A stretch of 64,000 nucleotides of DNA from Chryseobacterium sp. ISL-80 (GTDB lineage Bacteria > Bacillota > Bacilli > Bacillales > Cytobacillaceae). The notes under the pieces are model-generated. The model was given only the letters and a program-made list of their open reading frames with translations. It was not told the DNA's origin and did no database searches. The stretch is taken from positions 62,001 to 126,000 of the forward strand of contig JAGGQZ010000008.1 in the NCBI GenBank assembly GCA_018613055.1. The letters are read 5' to 3'. Shown piece after piece: positions 1 through 8,808 of the stretch (position 1 is the stretch's first letter; each line of letters begins with the position of its first letter). A program made the translations under genes and the position numbers.

Positions 1-120
1 ATTATCATTTCTCTTTTCAACTAAACCGGGTTCGATCGTTTAATAATTCCATAAATATTGATTAATCCCTATTTAGAATAACGCCTCCTTGGCAAATAAA
101 ATGTAAATTCATCATTAAAA

Positions 121-155
121 AAGCCAATTAAGTGTTAACTTAACTGGCTTTTTTT
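121..155 (+). terminator. Rho-independent terminator
   Basis: Stem arms AAGCCAATTAAG and CTTAACTGGCTT (one A-C mismatch) enclose a short loop and are followed by a T run. It would end a plus-strand transcript entering from the left of the window. Confidence 0.7.
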
Positions 156-330
156 GACCACATGCTTTTTACTTTGTGCACAAAACAGTGCACAGACTTA
201 TTTTATTTAATTGAACTAGATTGGTTTAATTGTTTACTGCATTCCACAAGCCCTTATAAATCAAGACTTAATTGATTTCAATTTAACTTATTTAACTCAG
301 TTTTACTATTGGATTTCCTCTGGCAGCGTT

Positions 331-361
331 GAGGTCAGGGGTTCGAGCCCCCTATTCTCCA
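331..361 (+). pseudogene. tRNA 3'-end fragment, possible attachment-site remnant
   Basis: The stretch has the exact layout of a tRNA 3' third: a T-stem AGGGG/CCCCT around the loop TTCGAGC, then the acceptor strand ATTCTCC and discriminator A, with no CCA. The upstream bases show no D-arm, anticodon arm or matching GGAGAAT acceptor strand, so this is not a full gene. Integrative elements commonly recombine into tRNA 3' ends and duplicate just this part, so an integration scar is a reasonable inference. I cannot assign the amino acid. Confidence 0.6.
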
Positions 362-370
362 TTAAAGAAC

Positions 371-410
371 AAAAAGAGGAAACCTATTCATAATGGGTTT
401 CCTCTTTTTT
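371..410. terminator. Strong bidirectional terminator
   Basis: A perfect 14-bp stem (AAAAAGAGGAAACC with GGTTTCCTCTTTTT) and an 11-nt loop have T runs on both strands. It lies just after the nitronate monooxygenase stop on the minus strand and just after the tRNA fragment on the plus strand. Confidence 0.85.
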
Positions 411-430
411 ATGTTTTCATGAAGTTCCAA

Positions 431-1510
431 TTACATATTTCCACTAATCTTATTAGCTTCAGAAATAATACATTTCATTAATTCCTCAACTGTTTGTTTT
501 TTAGCAAGTCTTGGACTCTGGCCGGACCATAGTGACATAAAGTCCCTGTTTTTTTGGCTAGCTGCTGCTTTCCTGATTGGTTGCGTCAGTGCATTTTGGA
601 CTGGGAATTGAGGGAATGCCTCCCCTTTTCCCTGCATTTCTTCAATAAACCGGTTTTTAATCCCTCTTGCCCACTTGCCAGAGAAGGCATTGGTTAATAC
701 CATCTCCTCTTCACCTGCATTCATAATCGCTTCTTTATAAAGATGATGGGCTCCGCTTTCCGTACATGTTAAAAAGGCGGTGCCCATTTGAACAGCTTTT
801 GCACCTAAGCAAATAGACGCCATTAGTCCTCTTCCATCCATGATGCCGCCAGCAGCAATAACAGGGATTCTTACATGGTCAGCAACCTGGGGGATCAGTG
901 ACATTAAGCCAATTAAGCTTTCTTTGTCATCGCTGATAAAGTTTCCCCGATGCCCGCCTGCTTCACTACCTTGCACAACTACAGCGTCCATTCCGCTCTT
1001 TTCCGCTTCAATTGCTTCCCTGACTGTTGTTACCGTTCCCAATAACATAATATTGTGAGCTTTAAGCTCGCCAATTACTTTCTTTGAAGGCAGACCAAAA
1101 GTAAAGGAGCAAACCTTGACTTTCTCTTCAATAACAATCTTGATCAGATCATTGAATGTTTCAGCATGATGACTGTATTCAGGGATTTTCACCTGGTGTT
1201 CTTCGTGTAAATTCAAGGCTTGACGAATTGGTTTCAAATCTTTTTCTGCTGATTCAATTTCATCCTGCGTAACATGAAATTCATTCGGCACGAATAGGTT
1301 GATACCGAAATTTTTAGTGGTAAGCTGTTTGATTTCCCTGATTTGTTCCTGCAATGCCTCAGGAGCCATATAGCCTGCCCCAACCATTCCCAATCCTCCT
1401 GAATTGGAGACTGCTGAAATCAGTTGTGAAGTCGTGATGCCACCAGCCATTGGTGCCTGTATAATCGGATGTTCAATATTCAAAAGTTCGGTCACTTCAT
1501 TTTTAAGCAT
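431..1510 (-). CDS. Nitronate monooxygenase (2-nitropropane dioxygenase family)
   Basis: This 359-residue FMN-dependent TIM-barrel enzyme would oxidise nitronates such as propionate 3-nitronate in the cytoplasm. Visible family motifs are IIQAPMAGG near the N-terminus, QGSEAGGHRG in the middle (the His is the usual catalytic base of class I enzymes) and the phosphate-binding stretch AAGGIMDGRGLMAS, followed by GAKAVQMGTAFL. The length fits the family. The ATG has a GAGGTG ribosome site. The gene appears monocistronic, ending at the bidirectional terminator at 371-410 and separated from the malic enzyme by another terminator. Substrate assignment within the NMO/FabK-like superfamily is from motifs only; an enoyl-ACP reductase role is less likely. 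Confidence 0.85.
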   Translation of the reverse strand: MLKNEVTELLNIEHPIIQAPMAGGITTSQLISAVSNSGGLGMVGAGYMAPEALQEQIREIKQLTTKNFGINLFVPNEFHVTQDEIESAEKDLKPIRQALNLHEEHQVKIPEYSHHAETFNDLIKIVIEEKVKVCSFTFGLPSKKVIGELKAHNIMLLGTVTTVREAIEAEKSGMDAVVVQGSEAGGHRGNFISDDKESLIGLMSLIPQVADHVRIPVIAAGGIMDGRGLMASICLGAKAVQMGTAFLTCTESGAHHLYKEAIMNAGEEEMVLTNAFSGKWARGIKNRFIEEMQGKGEAFPQFPVQNALTQPIRKAAASQKNRDFMSLWSGQSPRLAKKQTVEELMKCIISEANKISGNM

Positions 1511-1597
1511 TGAATTAGCACCTCATTTCATTTGGACTTTACCTATTAATCAATTCTATACGTTCAGAAAATCCCCTTTTTCGAAGGGCAAGTTAAA

Positions 1598-1626
1598 GAA
1601 AAAAGGCTGCCATGGACAGCCTTTTT
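1598..1626 (-). terminator. Rho-independent terminator of the malic enzyme gene
   Basis: Arms AAAAAGGCTG and CAGCCTTTTT close a 7-nt loop just past the malic enzyme stop, with a T-rich tail on the minus strand. Confidence 0.8.
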
Positions 1627-1633
1627 CCGAAAC

Positions 1634-3331
1634 TTATATGGCGATAGTCGTTACTTTTTTATACTCCGGTTTCCACATTGCATCTGCAACGGCTTTCTCA
1701 ACATCATTAATTTCCGTTCCTGCAAGACCTTCTTGGATTGCTGCCCTGGCTACTTCAATCGCAACGTATTCTGATACCTCGCCTAATTTGTTGATCGATG
1801 GAAGCAGCGGTGCGCCAGGTGTATTGCTAAACGACATCTCTGCAACAGCATTTGCGGCTGCAGCCAGCATCCCCTTGGAAATGATCTTTGCTTTTGAGAC
1901 GATTGCTCCAAGGCCTAAACCTGGGAAGACAAAGGCGTTATTTGACTGGCCAATTTCATAGCTGATGCCATTGTATTCAACATTTTCGAATGGGCTGCCG
2001 GTAGCAATTAAGACCCTGCCTTCTGTCCATTGAACCAAATCTGCTGGTATTGCCTCTGCTAATGAAGTTGGATTGGACATTGGCATAATAATTGGACGTT
2101 CTGTGTGCTTGGCCATTTCCTTTACAATCTCCTCTGAAAAAGCTCCGGCTTGTCCGGAAGTACCAATCAGGATTGTTGGCTTAACTTTTTTAACCACTTC
2201 CATCAATGTAATAATGCCTTCTTCAGTGCGTTCCCAGTCCCATACTTCTTCGTTTTTTCGTGTATATGGTTTTTGGAACTTAAGGACATCCGTTATATCG
2301 TCAGTTAACAATCCACGGTAGTCTACTGCCCAAAAGCGATCATATGCTTCTTCCCTCGATAAACCTTCCATCATCATCGCCTCAGCTATTTGATCGGCAT
2401 TGCCAATCCCCGCTGCTCCGGGACCAAAGACGACTATTCGCTGATCCTTCAAAAATTCACCTGTTGCCTTGAGTGCGGACATAACCGCCGCGAGTGTAAC
2501 TGCTCCAGTGCCCTGGATATCATCATTAAAAGTGAGAATTTCTTCCCCATATTTCTCCAGGATATTGCGGGCATTCACATTGCCAAGGTCCTCCCAGTGA
2601 ATGAGTACATCCGGGAAGAATTTTCTTGCCGCTGAGACAAAGGAGTCAATAAACTCGTCATAGCGTTCTCCTCTGACACGCGGAAACTTGTTCCCAATGT
2701 AAAAAGGATCTTCGATTAAAGCCTGGTTGTTTGTTCCGGTATCCAATACGACCGGGAGCACCCGGCTTGGATCAATCCCTGCAGCGGCAGTATAAACGGC
2801 CAATTTACCGATAGCGATATTGATCCCACCGACTCCCTGGTCCCCTATGCCAAGAATGCTCTCAGAATCAGTGACGACGATCAGGTCAATCCCGTTCTTT
2901 GGCTGCCCAAGATTCATAAAAGCTGTTTCAATGCCCTGAGGATCTTCAATCGATAAATACATGCCTCCAGGGCGGCGATAAACATGTGAGTATTTCTCAA
3001 TCGCTTCCCCTACTGTAGGAGTGTAGATAATCGGCAGCATTTCACTTAAATGTTCCCTCAGCAAACTGTAAAAAAGGACAACATTCCGGTTATATAGATC
3101 ATATAAAAGTCCATTTTTAAACAAATTGGTCGTACGGGCAGAGTACTGCTCATAAACTCTTTTCGTCTGCTCTTCGAGAGTGAGGACATGTGGAGGCAAT
3201 AATCCCTCCAATCCAAGCTCTTCCCTTTCTTTTTTTGTAAAAGCTACTCCTTTATTCAAAAACGGGTTGGAAAGAATCTCTTTCCCTTTTAAAGTAGTCT
3301 GAATCACTTTTGTCATATCAGTAGTTGCCAT
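1634..3331 (-). CDS. Malic enzyme, decarboxylating malate dehydrogenase
   Basis: This 565-residue enzyme oxidatively decarboxylates malate to pyruvate. The N-terminal malic domain shows [12 protein letters not shown] with the catalytic-type Tyr103 and the [16 protein letters not shown] stretch with Lys176. Metal-site motifs HWEDLGN and FNDDIQGTG follow, then a Rossmann motif [11 protein letters not shown]. The length matches Bacillus MaeA/MalS enzymes (about 566-582 residues). Cofactor preference for NAD cannot be proved by eye. The gene follows dctP on the same strand with only 111 nt between, so uptake and use of malate are probably linked, though a hairpin sits between the two. Whether it is the MaeA or MalS orthologue is open. 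Confidence 0.88.
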   Translation of the reverse strand: MATTDMTKVIQTTLKGKEILSNPFLNKGVAFTKKEREELGLEGLLPPHVLTLEEQTKRVYEQYSARTTNLFKNGLLYDLYNRNVVLFYSLLREHLSEMLPIIYTPTVGEAIEKYSHVYRRPGGMYLSIEDPQGIETAFMNLGQPKNGIDLIVVTDSESILGIGDQGVGGINIAIGKLAVYTAAAGIDPSRVLPVVLDTGTNNQALIEDPFYIGNKFPRVRGERYDEFIDSFVSAARKFFPDVLIHWEDLGNVNARNILEKYGEEILTFNDDIQGTGAVTLAAVMSALKATGEFLKDQRIVVFGPGAAGIGNADQIAEAMMMEGLSREEAYDRFWAVDYRGLLTDDITDVLKFQKPYTRKNEEVWDWERTEEGIITLMEVVKKVKPTILIGTSGQAGAFSEEIVKEMAKHTERPIIMPMSNPTSLAEAIPADLVQWTEGRVLIATGSPFENVEYNGISYEIGQSNNAFVFPGLGLGAIVSKAKIISKGMLAAAANAVAEMSFSNTPGAPLLPSINKLGEVSEYVAIEVARAAIQEGLAGTEINDVEKAVADAMWKPEYKKVTTIAI

Positions 3332-3391
3332 GGATCTTTCCTTCTTCCCCTTGCTAGATTGATATAATTTCCTGCCTATAGAATTGGTAAA

Positions 3392-3417
3392 GCAGGCAGC
3401 GAAGTAAGGCTGCCTGC
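3392..3417 (-). terminator. Hairpin between dctP and the malic enzyme gene
   Basis: A perfect 9-bp GC-rich stem (GCAGGCAGC with GCTGCCTGC, 8-nt loop) lies after the dctP stop. The T tract after it on the minus strand is short, so it may terminate only partly or act as a processing or attenuation point. Confidence 0.6.
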
Positions 3418-3442
3418 GTTTATTTTGATGAATGATTAAGGC

Positions 3443-4693
3443 TTATGCAGATACCTTGTTCTGGACTGCCTCTTTTACAGGATTGAACTCTCCTTCAGTC
3501 TTAGAGATGACAACTGTTGCCACACCGTTGCCAATAAGGTTCGTAATGGCACGCGCCTCTGACATGAAGCGGTCTACGCCGAGGATAAGCGCCATTCCTT
3601 CAACAGGTATCGATGGGAATACCGCAAGTGTCGCTGCAAGTGTCACGAAGCCTGATCCTGTCACCCCTGCTGCACCTTTGGAGGTAAGCATCAAAACTCC
3701 CAGAAGTGTTATCTGCTGCCAGATGCTGAGGTCTACACCGTATGCCTGGGCTATGAATAGTGCCGCCATCGAAAGATAGATGGATGTCCCATCAAGGTTA
3801 AAGGAATATCCAGTTGGAAGCACAAGTCCTACAACAGGCTTTGAACAGCCGTATTTCTCAAGCTTTTCCATCATTTTTGGCAGAGCTGCTTCTGACGATG
3901 ATGTCCCAATTACGAGGAGGATTTCTTCTTTAATATAAGCGATGAACTTAAAGATGCTGAAACCGTAAAGTTTTGCAATACCGCCTAGTACAAGGAAAAT
4001 AAAGAGACCCATTGTAAGGTAAACAGAGCCCATCAATTTGCCAAGATACACGAGAGAGCTGATGCCAAATTCGCCAATTGTATAGGCCATAGCTCCAAAA
4101 GCAGCAAGTGGAGAGACCTTCATGATGATATTAACAATCCCGAAAAAGACATCGGCGATTTTTTCAAAAAGTTCTAGAACTGGTTTACCCTTTTTACCAA
4201 TATGTGCGAGTGAAGCCCCAAAGAGTACAGCAAGCAACAATACTGGCAGAAGCTGGCCGCCTGTAAATGCGCCTATGAAGCTATCAGGGACGATTGAAAG
4301 AACAAAATCCATGAATCCGTGGCTAGTTTCCTCTGCAGCCTTAGTATATTGAGAAACATCGCCTTTCCCTGCTTTGGCATCAATGCCATGCCCTGCTTTG
4401 ATTACATTCGCGACAATGATCCCGATTGCCAGGGCAATAGTCGAAACAATTTCAAAATAAAGCAGTGCCTTGCCGCCAATTTTGCCGACCTTCTTTAAAT
4501 CCCCCATACCTGCAATCCCAATGACAATTGTCAGGAATATGATTGGAGCGATGACCATTTTTACTAGTTTAATAAAAATGTCAGCAAGTACTTTCAGCTG
4601 TGAACCAAATTCAGGAAAAATAAAACCGACTGTAATACCGAGAAAAATACCAATGATTACCTGTGTAGTAAGACTCTTAAAGTTAATTCTCAC
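3443..4693 (-). CDS. dctP: C4-dicarboxylate:cation symporter DctP
   Basis: This 416-residue membrane protein of the DAACS family would import succinate, fumarate and malate with protons or sodium. It has several hydrophobic segments and the hallmark motifs TGYSFNLDGTSIY, SKGAAGVTGSGF and GVDRFMSEARAITNLIGNGVAT, which read like DctA rather than the glutamate branch. The start is GTG, chosen by the ribosome site GGGGAGGAAG. A consensus cre box lies about 30 bp upstream, pointing to CcpA repression by sugars. It is divergent from a DctS-DctR type two-component system, its probable activator, and is followed by a malic enzyme. A glutamate/aspartate carrier is the main alternative. Confidence 0.88.
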   Translation of the reverse strand: MRINFKSLTTQVIIGIFLGITVGFIFPEFGSQLKVLADIFIKLVKMVIAPIIFLTIVIGIAGMGDLKKVGKIGGKALLYFEIVSTIALAIGIIVANVIKAGHGIDAKAGKGDVSQYTKAAEETSHGFMDFVLSIVPDSFIGAFTGGQLLPVLLLAVLFGASLAHIGKKGKPVLELFEKIADVFFGIVNIIMKVSPLAAFGAMAYTIGEFGISSLVYLGKLMGSVYLTMGLFIFLVLGGIAKLYGFSIFKFIAYIKEEILLVIGTSSSEAALPKMMEKLEKYGCSKPVVGLVLPTGYSFNLDGTSIYLSMAALFIAQAYGVDLSIWQQITLLGVLMLTSKGAAGVTGSGFVTLAATLAVFPSIPVEGMALILGVDRFMSEARAITNLIGNGVATVVISKTEGEFNPVKEAVQNKVSA

Positions 4694-4720
4694 GCAATCT
4701 TCCTCCCCTTCGAGTAAGTT

Positions 4721-4734
4721 TGAAAACGATTACA
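4721..4734. promoter_or_regulatory. cre box (CcpA operator) upstream of dctP
   Basis: TGAAAACGATTACA matches the cre consensus TGNAANCGNNNNCA at every fixed position. It lies between the divergent dctP and dctS starts, closer to dctP. dctP of B. subtilis is known to be under catabolite control, so the assignment is consistent. Confidence 0.7.
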
Positions 4735-4916
4735 TTCCCTTCGAATAACAACATGTTACAATTTTGTGAACATGAAATATAGTTTAATAAACTTTAAAAA
4801 ACGTTTTGTAATTAAAGAAAGAGAAAAAATAATAGATTGAGTTGGCTTTCGCCAAATCCTTAATTTTTATACAATGAAATTTAGTAGTTAATAAAAGCGA
4901 TTATGGAGGATTTCGC

Positions 4917-6524
4917 GTGCATAAACAGCGGTTCCGATTTAAACTAAGTACCATTATCATTTTCTTCGTATGTTTAGTTGTTTTAATCTCACTGATGATT
5001 ACAGATTTGTTAATTAGCAATTCAGTTAGTGAAAATATTAGAAAAAACCAGGAAGAGAAGGCTTTAATTGTTGCGAGGACCGTTTCTAAATCTCATATTG
5101 TGATTAATGCCTTAGAGGAGGGCCAAACCTCCAGTGCCATCCAGGATTACACAAAGGAAATCCAAACAGCAACGAATGTCCTATTTATCGTTGTTATGGA
5201 TATGAACGGAATCCGCCTATCCCATCCGAATGAGGAGATGATCGGCAAGTCGTTTGTAGGCGGAGATGAAAAGGCTGCACTAAAAGGAAAGGAATATGTC
5301 TCCATCTCACGCGGGACACTTGGTGAATCAGTGCGCGGTTTTACACCCATTTACAATGGCAAGAATGAGCAAATTGGTGTAGCGGCAGTTGGCATTTCGC
5401 TTAGTAGCCTGGAGACAGCCCTTGGACGCAGCCATAAGAACATCATCATTGTAACCATTCTCGGTTTACTTATAGGGACCGTCGGGGCAATCCTGCTGGC
5501 CAGATATATAAAAAAAATCCTCCTTGGCCTTGAGCCTTTTGCCATTTCGAGGATTCTTGAGGAAAGAAGTACGATGCTGCAATCTGTGCATGAAGGCATT
5601 ATTGCAGTTGATCATACATCTACCATCACTTTGGTGAACAAATCTGCTTCACAAATTTTTAAAAGGGCCGGCCTATCTCAAAAGCCGGTCGGGATGAAAA
5701 TTTATGACTATATGCCATCAACGAGATTGGATCATGTTTTGAAGACGGGGCAGCCTGAATTGGATGAGGAACAAACGATTAACGGCGTTTCGATTCTTGT
5801 CAACAGGGTTCCGCTTATTGTAAATGGCGAGGTTGTCGGAGCTATCTCCACTTTCCGTGATAAAACAGAAGTAAACCAGCTGGCGGAACAGCTCACAGGG
5901 GTAAGGACGTATGCGGAAGCACTTCGGGCACAATCACATGAATTCATGAACCGTCTCCATGTTATATCCGGTATGGTCCAATTAAAATCATACAATCAGC
6001 TGGCAGCGTTTATTCGTACACTGGTTGACTACCGGGATCAGGAATTCGGCAGCATTACTCAACATATCAAGGATCCTGCACTGGCAGGCTTTATCATGGG
6101 GAAATTAAGTTATGCCCGGGAAGCTAAAGTTGACCTTTCAATAGAATGTACCAGCATCATCCCTGAGCCGGCAGCAAATAAGACTACCCATGAATTGATT
6201 ACCATCCTAGGCAACCTCATCGACAATGCCATTGAGGCTATGGCAGACAGCGAAGACAAAACAATCGAAGTGAATTTTTCGTACAAGGATAAGTGGTTAA
6301 CAGTCGAAGTCTTTGATTCGGGCCCCGGTATATCAAAAGAGCAGCAAGCAGAGATATTTAAAAAAGGATTCTCCACAAAAGGGAAAAACCGTGGTTATGG
6401 TCTATACCTAGTTACAAAAAGTATAATAGACCTCGGTGGAGAATTAGACATTGATTCAAAACTATTACTAGGGACGAATTTCTATATAAAGATTCCATAT
6501 GAAGCAAAAGAGGTGGGGAAATGA
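4917..6524 (+). CDS. dctS: DctS/CitA-type sensor histidine kinase
   Basis: This 535-residue membrane sensor would detect extracellular C4-dicarboxylates and phosphorylate the downstream regulator. Order: TM1 (about residues 10-30), an extracytoplasmic PAS-like sensor (about 35-170), TM2 (about 175-195), a cytoplasmic PAS domain (about 215-325), the phospho-acceptor motif SHEFMNRLH with His341, and a HATPase domain with LIDNAIEAM, DSGPGIS and STKGKNRGYGLYL. This is the CitA/DcuS/DctS architecture. The start is GTG after TGGAGGA. It overlaps the regulator gene by 4 nt. B. subtilis MalK has the same build and is the alternative; the divergent dctP favours DctS. Confidence 0.85.
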   Translation: MHKQRFRFKLSTIIIFFVCLVVLISLMITDLLISNSVSENIRKNQEEKALIVARTVSKSHIVINALEEGQTSSAIQDYTKEIQTATNVLFIVVMDMNGIRLSHPNEEMIGKSFVGGDEKAALKGKEYVSISRGTLGESVRGFTPIYNGKNEQIGVAAVGISLSSLETALGRSHKNIIIVTILGLLIGTVGAILLARYIKKILLGLEPFAISRILEERSTMLQSVHEGIIAVDHTSTITLVNKSASQIFKRAGLSQKPVGMKIYDYMPSTRLDHVLKTGQPELDEEQTINGVSILVNRVPLIVNGEVVGAISTFRDKTEVNQLAEQLTGVRTYAEALRAQSHEFMNRLHVISGMVQLKSYNQLAAFIRTLVDYRDQEFGSITQHIKDPALAGFIMGKLSYAREAKVDLSIECTSIIPEPAANKTTHELITILGNLIDNAIEAMADSEDKTIEVNFSYKDKWLTVEVFDSGPGISKEQQAEIFKKGFSTKGKNRGYGLYLVTKSIIDLGGELDIDSKLLLGTNFYIKIPYEAKEVGK

Positions 6525-7234
6525 TCAGGGTACTGATTGTCGATGATGATCCGATGGTCGCAGAATTTAACAGGCGTTATCTACAAGAAGTGAATGGTTT
6601 CACTCTTGCTGGCATTGTCCATACCGTAAAGGACGCCAGGGAATTTCTTGAATCTGAAAAGGTTGACCTCATCCTGCTGGATGTTTATATGCCTGGCGCT
6701 ACAGGAATCGATTTGCTCCGTTTTATCAGGAAGAAGAACATCTCAGCCGATGTTATCCTGATCACAGCAGCTGCAGATAAAGAGAATATTCAAACTGCAC
6801 TCAGGTATGGGGCTTTGGACTATTTGATCAAACCTTTTGAGTTTGAAAGATTCAATCAGGCCTTATTGCACTATAAAGAAAAACACCATTTCTTTGAGAA
6901 TCATAACATGCTTAGACAAGAAGACATTGATGGACGTATATTAAGCACCGAACAGAAATTGGCAGTTTCATCTATGGAGAACCTGCCAAAAGGTCTAACG
7001 ATCAGCACTTTGGAATCCATCATAAAAGTCATTCAATCGAAAGAGAATCTCCAGTTTTCTACCGATGATATATCAGAAATCACCCTTATTTCAAGAGTAT
7101 CGGTCCGTAAATACCTGAAATTTTTAGCGGACCTGGGCATTCTTGAAGAGTCACTAACATATGGAGTTGGCCGCCCTGGCTATTTGTACAGATTAAGAAA
7201 AGACAAGCTGGGGCAATTGAATAGATTTCTTTAA
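6521..7234 (+). CDS. dctR: DctR/CitB-type response regulator
   Basis: This 237-residue protein has an N-terminal receiver domain with the acidic pocket DDD at 8-10, phospho-acceptor Asp54 in LLDVYMPG and Lys in LIKPFEFERF, followed by a C-terminal helix-turn-helix (about 175-225) of the CitB/DcuR type. It would bind the dctP promoter and perhaps the malic enzyme region when phosphorylated. The ATGA overlap with the kinase gene implies translational coupling. A hairpin terminator follows directly. MalR of B. subtilis is of similar length and is the alternative identity. Confidence 0.85.
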   Translation: MIRVLIVDDDPMVAEFNRRYLQEVNGFTLAGIVHTVKDAREFLESEKVDLILLDVYMPGATGIDLLRFIRKKNISADVILITAAADKENIQTALRYGALDYLIKPFEFERFNQALLHYKEKHHFFENHNMLRQEDIDGRILSTEQKLAVSSMENLPKGLTISTLESIIKVIQSKENLQFSTDDISEITLISRVSVRKYLKFLADLGILEESLTYGVGRPGYLYRLRKDKLGQLNRFL

Positions 7235-7260
7235 AAAAAGTGGCAGCAGCCACTTTTTTT
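7233..7260 (+). terminator. Terminator of the dctSR operon
   Basis: AAAAAAAGTGGC and GCCACTTTTTTT form a strong stem with a 4-nt loop and a T run right after the dctR stop codon. Confidence 0.9.
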
Positions 7261-7371
7261 AGTCATTAATCAATATTCTAGCAAATTGTTTCCGGAATTA
7301 TGGGTTGGGACTTTCAAAGCTTATTAAGGACTCCTAAATACCAAACGAAATCACCCAAGCTTCCATAACGC

Positions 7372-8070
7372 TCATTTTCCCTGGAGCTCATTCACAGTAA
7401 TAAATTTATAGCCTTTTTGAGTTAATGCCTTCAATACTCCTTCGATTGTTTCAAGCTCATCTCCAGATTGATCGTACATCGGATGCAATAAAATAATCGA
7501 ACCGGGTTCTACATTATCTTTCACATACTTTATTTTATCCGCAGATGCCTGATAGAAGGAATCTGGTTCGAGGTTCCAGGTAATGGTGTCAATATTTTGC
7601 TGATGTAAATAATAGGGCAGACCGATTAGCTTTTTTCCATTAGGCGGACGAAAGTCAATCTCACCCTCAAAGCCTGTCTCTTTAATCAAAGTATTAGTTC
7701 TCTCAACTTCCTCTTTGATGAAAGACGGAGATTTCAACACCATCCTTCGATGTGAATAAGTATGATTCCCGATTTGATGCCCGGCCAAGGCGATTTTCTT
7801 TGCTTCTTCCGGGTTCTTTTCAATTTCATTTCCAATCAGGAAAAACGTTGCTTTGGCATTGTACTTTTCCAGAATCGGCAAAATGCTCTCTACATTTTTA
7901 GTTGGACCATCATCAAAGGTCAAGGCCACAACTTTCTCCTCTGTGCTCACCTGGGATGTCAACCCGCCGAAAAATTGAGATGTCCTTGAGTTCATTAGTT
8001 TATAGGAAATGAATAGCAACAGAAAGACCAATACTGTTGCAAATCCCCAATATAAGAATCTTTTTTTCAT
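7372..8070 (-). CDS. Membrane-anchored polysaccharide deacetylase
   Basis: This protein of about 232 residues is a NodB-fold (carbohydrate esterase 4) deacetylase. A short basic start and one hydrophobic segment (MKKRFLYWGFATVLVFLLLF) form a signal anchor, so the catalytic domain is outside the membrane, likely acting on peptidoglycan or another N-acetylated glycan. TFDDGPT gives the catalytic Asp pair and HTYSH the metal ligands; RPPNG and a late LLHPM are also typical. I start at the ATG at 8070 because AGAGGT precedes it; the open frame extends 11 codons further into the marR gene. It lies 13 nt after marR, so the two are probably cotranscribed. Confidence 0.85.
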   Translation of the reverse strand: MKKRFLYWGFATVLVFLLLFISYKLMNSRTSQFFGGLTSQVSTEEKVVALTFDDGPTKNVESILPILEKYNAKATFFLIGNEIEKNPEEAKKIALAGHQIGNHTYSHRRMVLKSPSFIKEEVERTNTLIKETGFEGEIDFRPPNGKKLIGLPYYLHQQNIDTITWNLEPDSFYQASADKIKYVKDNVEPGSIILLHPMYDQSGDELETIEGVLKALTQKGYKFITVNELQGK

Positions 8071-8083
8071 AAAGTCTACCTCT

Positions 8084-8494
8084 TTATATTTCACTTTCTC
8101 CATTTCTATCCAACAATTTTTCTTTAAACAATCCGATCCGCTTGATCTCTTCTAGATGGATCTCAGAAAGACCCTCAAGAATTCCAATCCCTTTTTCAGT
8201 CACTTCAACGAATACACTCCTGCCGTCTTCAGGATTTTTTCTGCGTGAAACAAGTCCTGCTTCTTCACATCGATCAATCAGGCCAACGCAGGAATGGTGA
8301 GTGATCTGCAGGCGTTCTGCCAGCTCCCGCGGTGTTGCGTAGTCCCTGTCCGGATAGCCTTTAATGGCCAGCATCAACTGGTGCTGCTGAGCAGTGATGC
8401 CCATATCCTGTGCTGCTGTTTCACTAAACTTCTGGAACTTCCTTAATTGGTAACGGAACTCTGCGAGGTACTCATACACATCTTTACTTAACAA
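8084..8494 (-). CDS. MarR family transcriptional regulator
   Basis: A winged-helix repressor of about 136 residues. The recognition region (TPRELAERLQITHHSCVGLIDRCEEAGL) and the wing motif RRKNPEDGRSVFVEVTEKG are typical of MarR proteins. I choose a TTG start at 8494, preceded 5 nt away by AAGGTGG; the frame extends to a GTG at 8536 that lacks a ribosome site and lies inside an AT-rich inverted repeat at 8516-8552, which looks like the operator. It is divergent from a 35-residue membrane peptide and upstream of the deacetylase. The ligand is unknown. Confidence 0.8.
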   Translation of the reverse strand: MLSKDVYEYLAEFRYQLRKFQKFSETAAQDMGITAQQHQLMLAIKGYPDRDYATPRELAERLQITHHSCVGLIDRCEEAGLVSRRKNPEDGRSVFVEVTEKGIGILEGLSEIHLEEIKRIGLFKEKLLDRNGESEI

Positions 8495-8515
8495 AAATTC
8501 CACCTTACTTTCTAG

Positions 8516-8552
8516 TTGATAAATATATCTTAACACGATATAATTAAATCAA
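8516..8552. promoter_or_regulatory. Putative MarR operator (AT-rich inverted repeat)
   Basis: TTGAT at the left and ATCAA at the right bound an imperfect inverted repeat with internal arms ATATATC and GATATAA. It lies between the divergent marR and small-peptide starts, which is where MarR proteins usually bind to control both sides. This is inference from position and symmetry. Confidence 0.45.
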
Positions 8553-8600
8553 CAAAAGTATCGCATTACGATATACTTCACAAAAAGGGGAGCTTTTCAA

Positions 8601-8708
8601 ATGGAGTATTTACACTACCTTTCTCCAAATTCAATTTCGGGTGTCATTGTATTCCTTGCCGGCAGTTTATTGACTATATATTTGAACCTAAAAGTTTACA
8701 AACTATAG
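8601..8708 (+). CDS. 35-residue putative membrane peptide
   Basis: A 35-codon frame starts at ATG 8601 with the ribosome site AGGGGAGC seven bases upstream and ends at TAG 8706-8708, just before a hairpin. After a short polar start (MEYLHYLSPNS) it has one hydrophobic segment of about 20 residues (ISGVIVFLAGSLLTIYLNL) and a basic tail (KVYKL). I do not recognise a family. It is divergent from a marR gene and may be its target. Good start signals, single TM layout and a following terminator support it as a real gene; function is unknown. Confidence 0.6.
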   Translation: MEYLHYLSPNSISGVIVFLAGSLLTIYLNLKVYKL

Positions 8709-8714
8709 CAACTC

Positions 8715-8740
8715 CCCCCTGCATCAGCTTCAGGGGGTTC
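8715..8740 (+). terminator. Hairpin after the 35-residue peptide gene
   Basis: CCCCCTG and CAGGGGG pair with a 9-nt loop. The T tract is short, so it may be a weak terminator backed up by the next hairpin. Confidence 0.55.
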
Positions 8741-8771
8741 AAACCAAATCGCTTACTATTTAGCAATAAAG

Positions 8772-8808
8772 AAGGAGCTGGATCTAAAAATCCTAGCTCC
8801 TTTCTTTT
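8772..8808 (+). terminator. Rho-independent terminator
   Basis: AAGGAGCT and AGCTCCTT pair, with GGAT/ATCC extending the stem, and TTTCTTTTG follows. It is the second terminator downstream of the small peptide. Confidence 0.75.

Larger units (their letters stand above)
1..430. other. Gene-free left edge with terminators and a tRNA scar
   Basis: No open reading frame with a credible ribosome site is visible here. The stretch holds a terminator-like hairpin at 121-155, a tRNA 3'-end fragment at 331-361 and a strong bidirectional terminator at 371-410, each listed separately. The AT-rich DNA between them shows nothing else I can support. Confidence 0.7.

Noticed and set aside
331-361. A complete tRNA gene at the left edge
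   Set aside because: Only the T-arm and the 3' acceptor strand can be found; no D-arm, anticodon arm or 5' acceptor strand precedes them.
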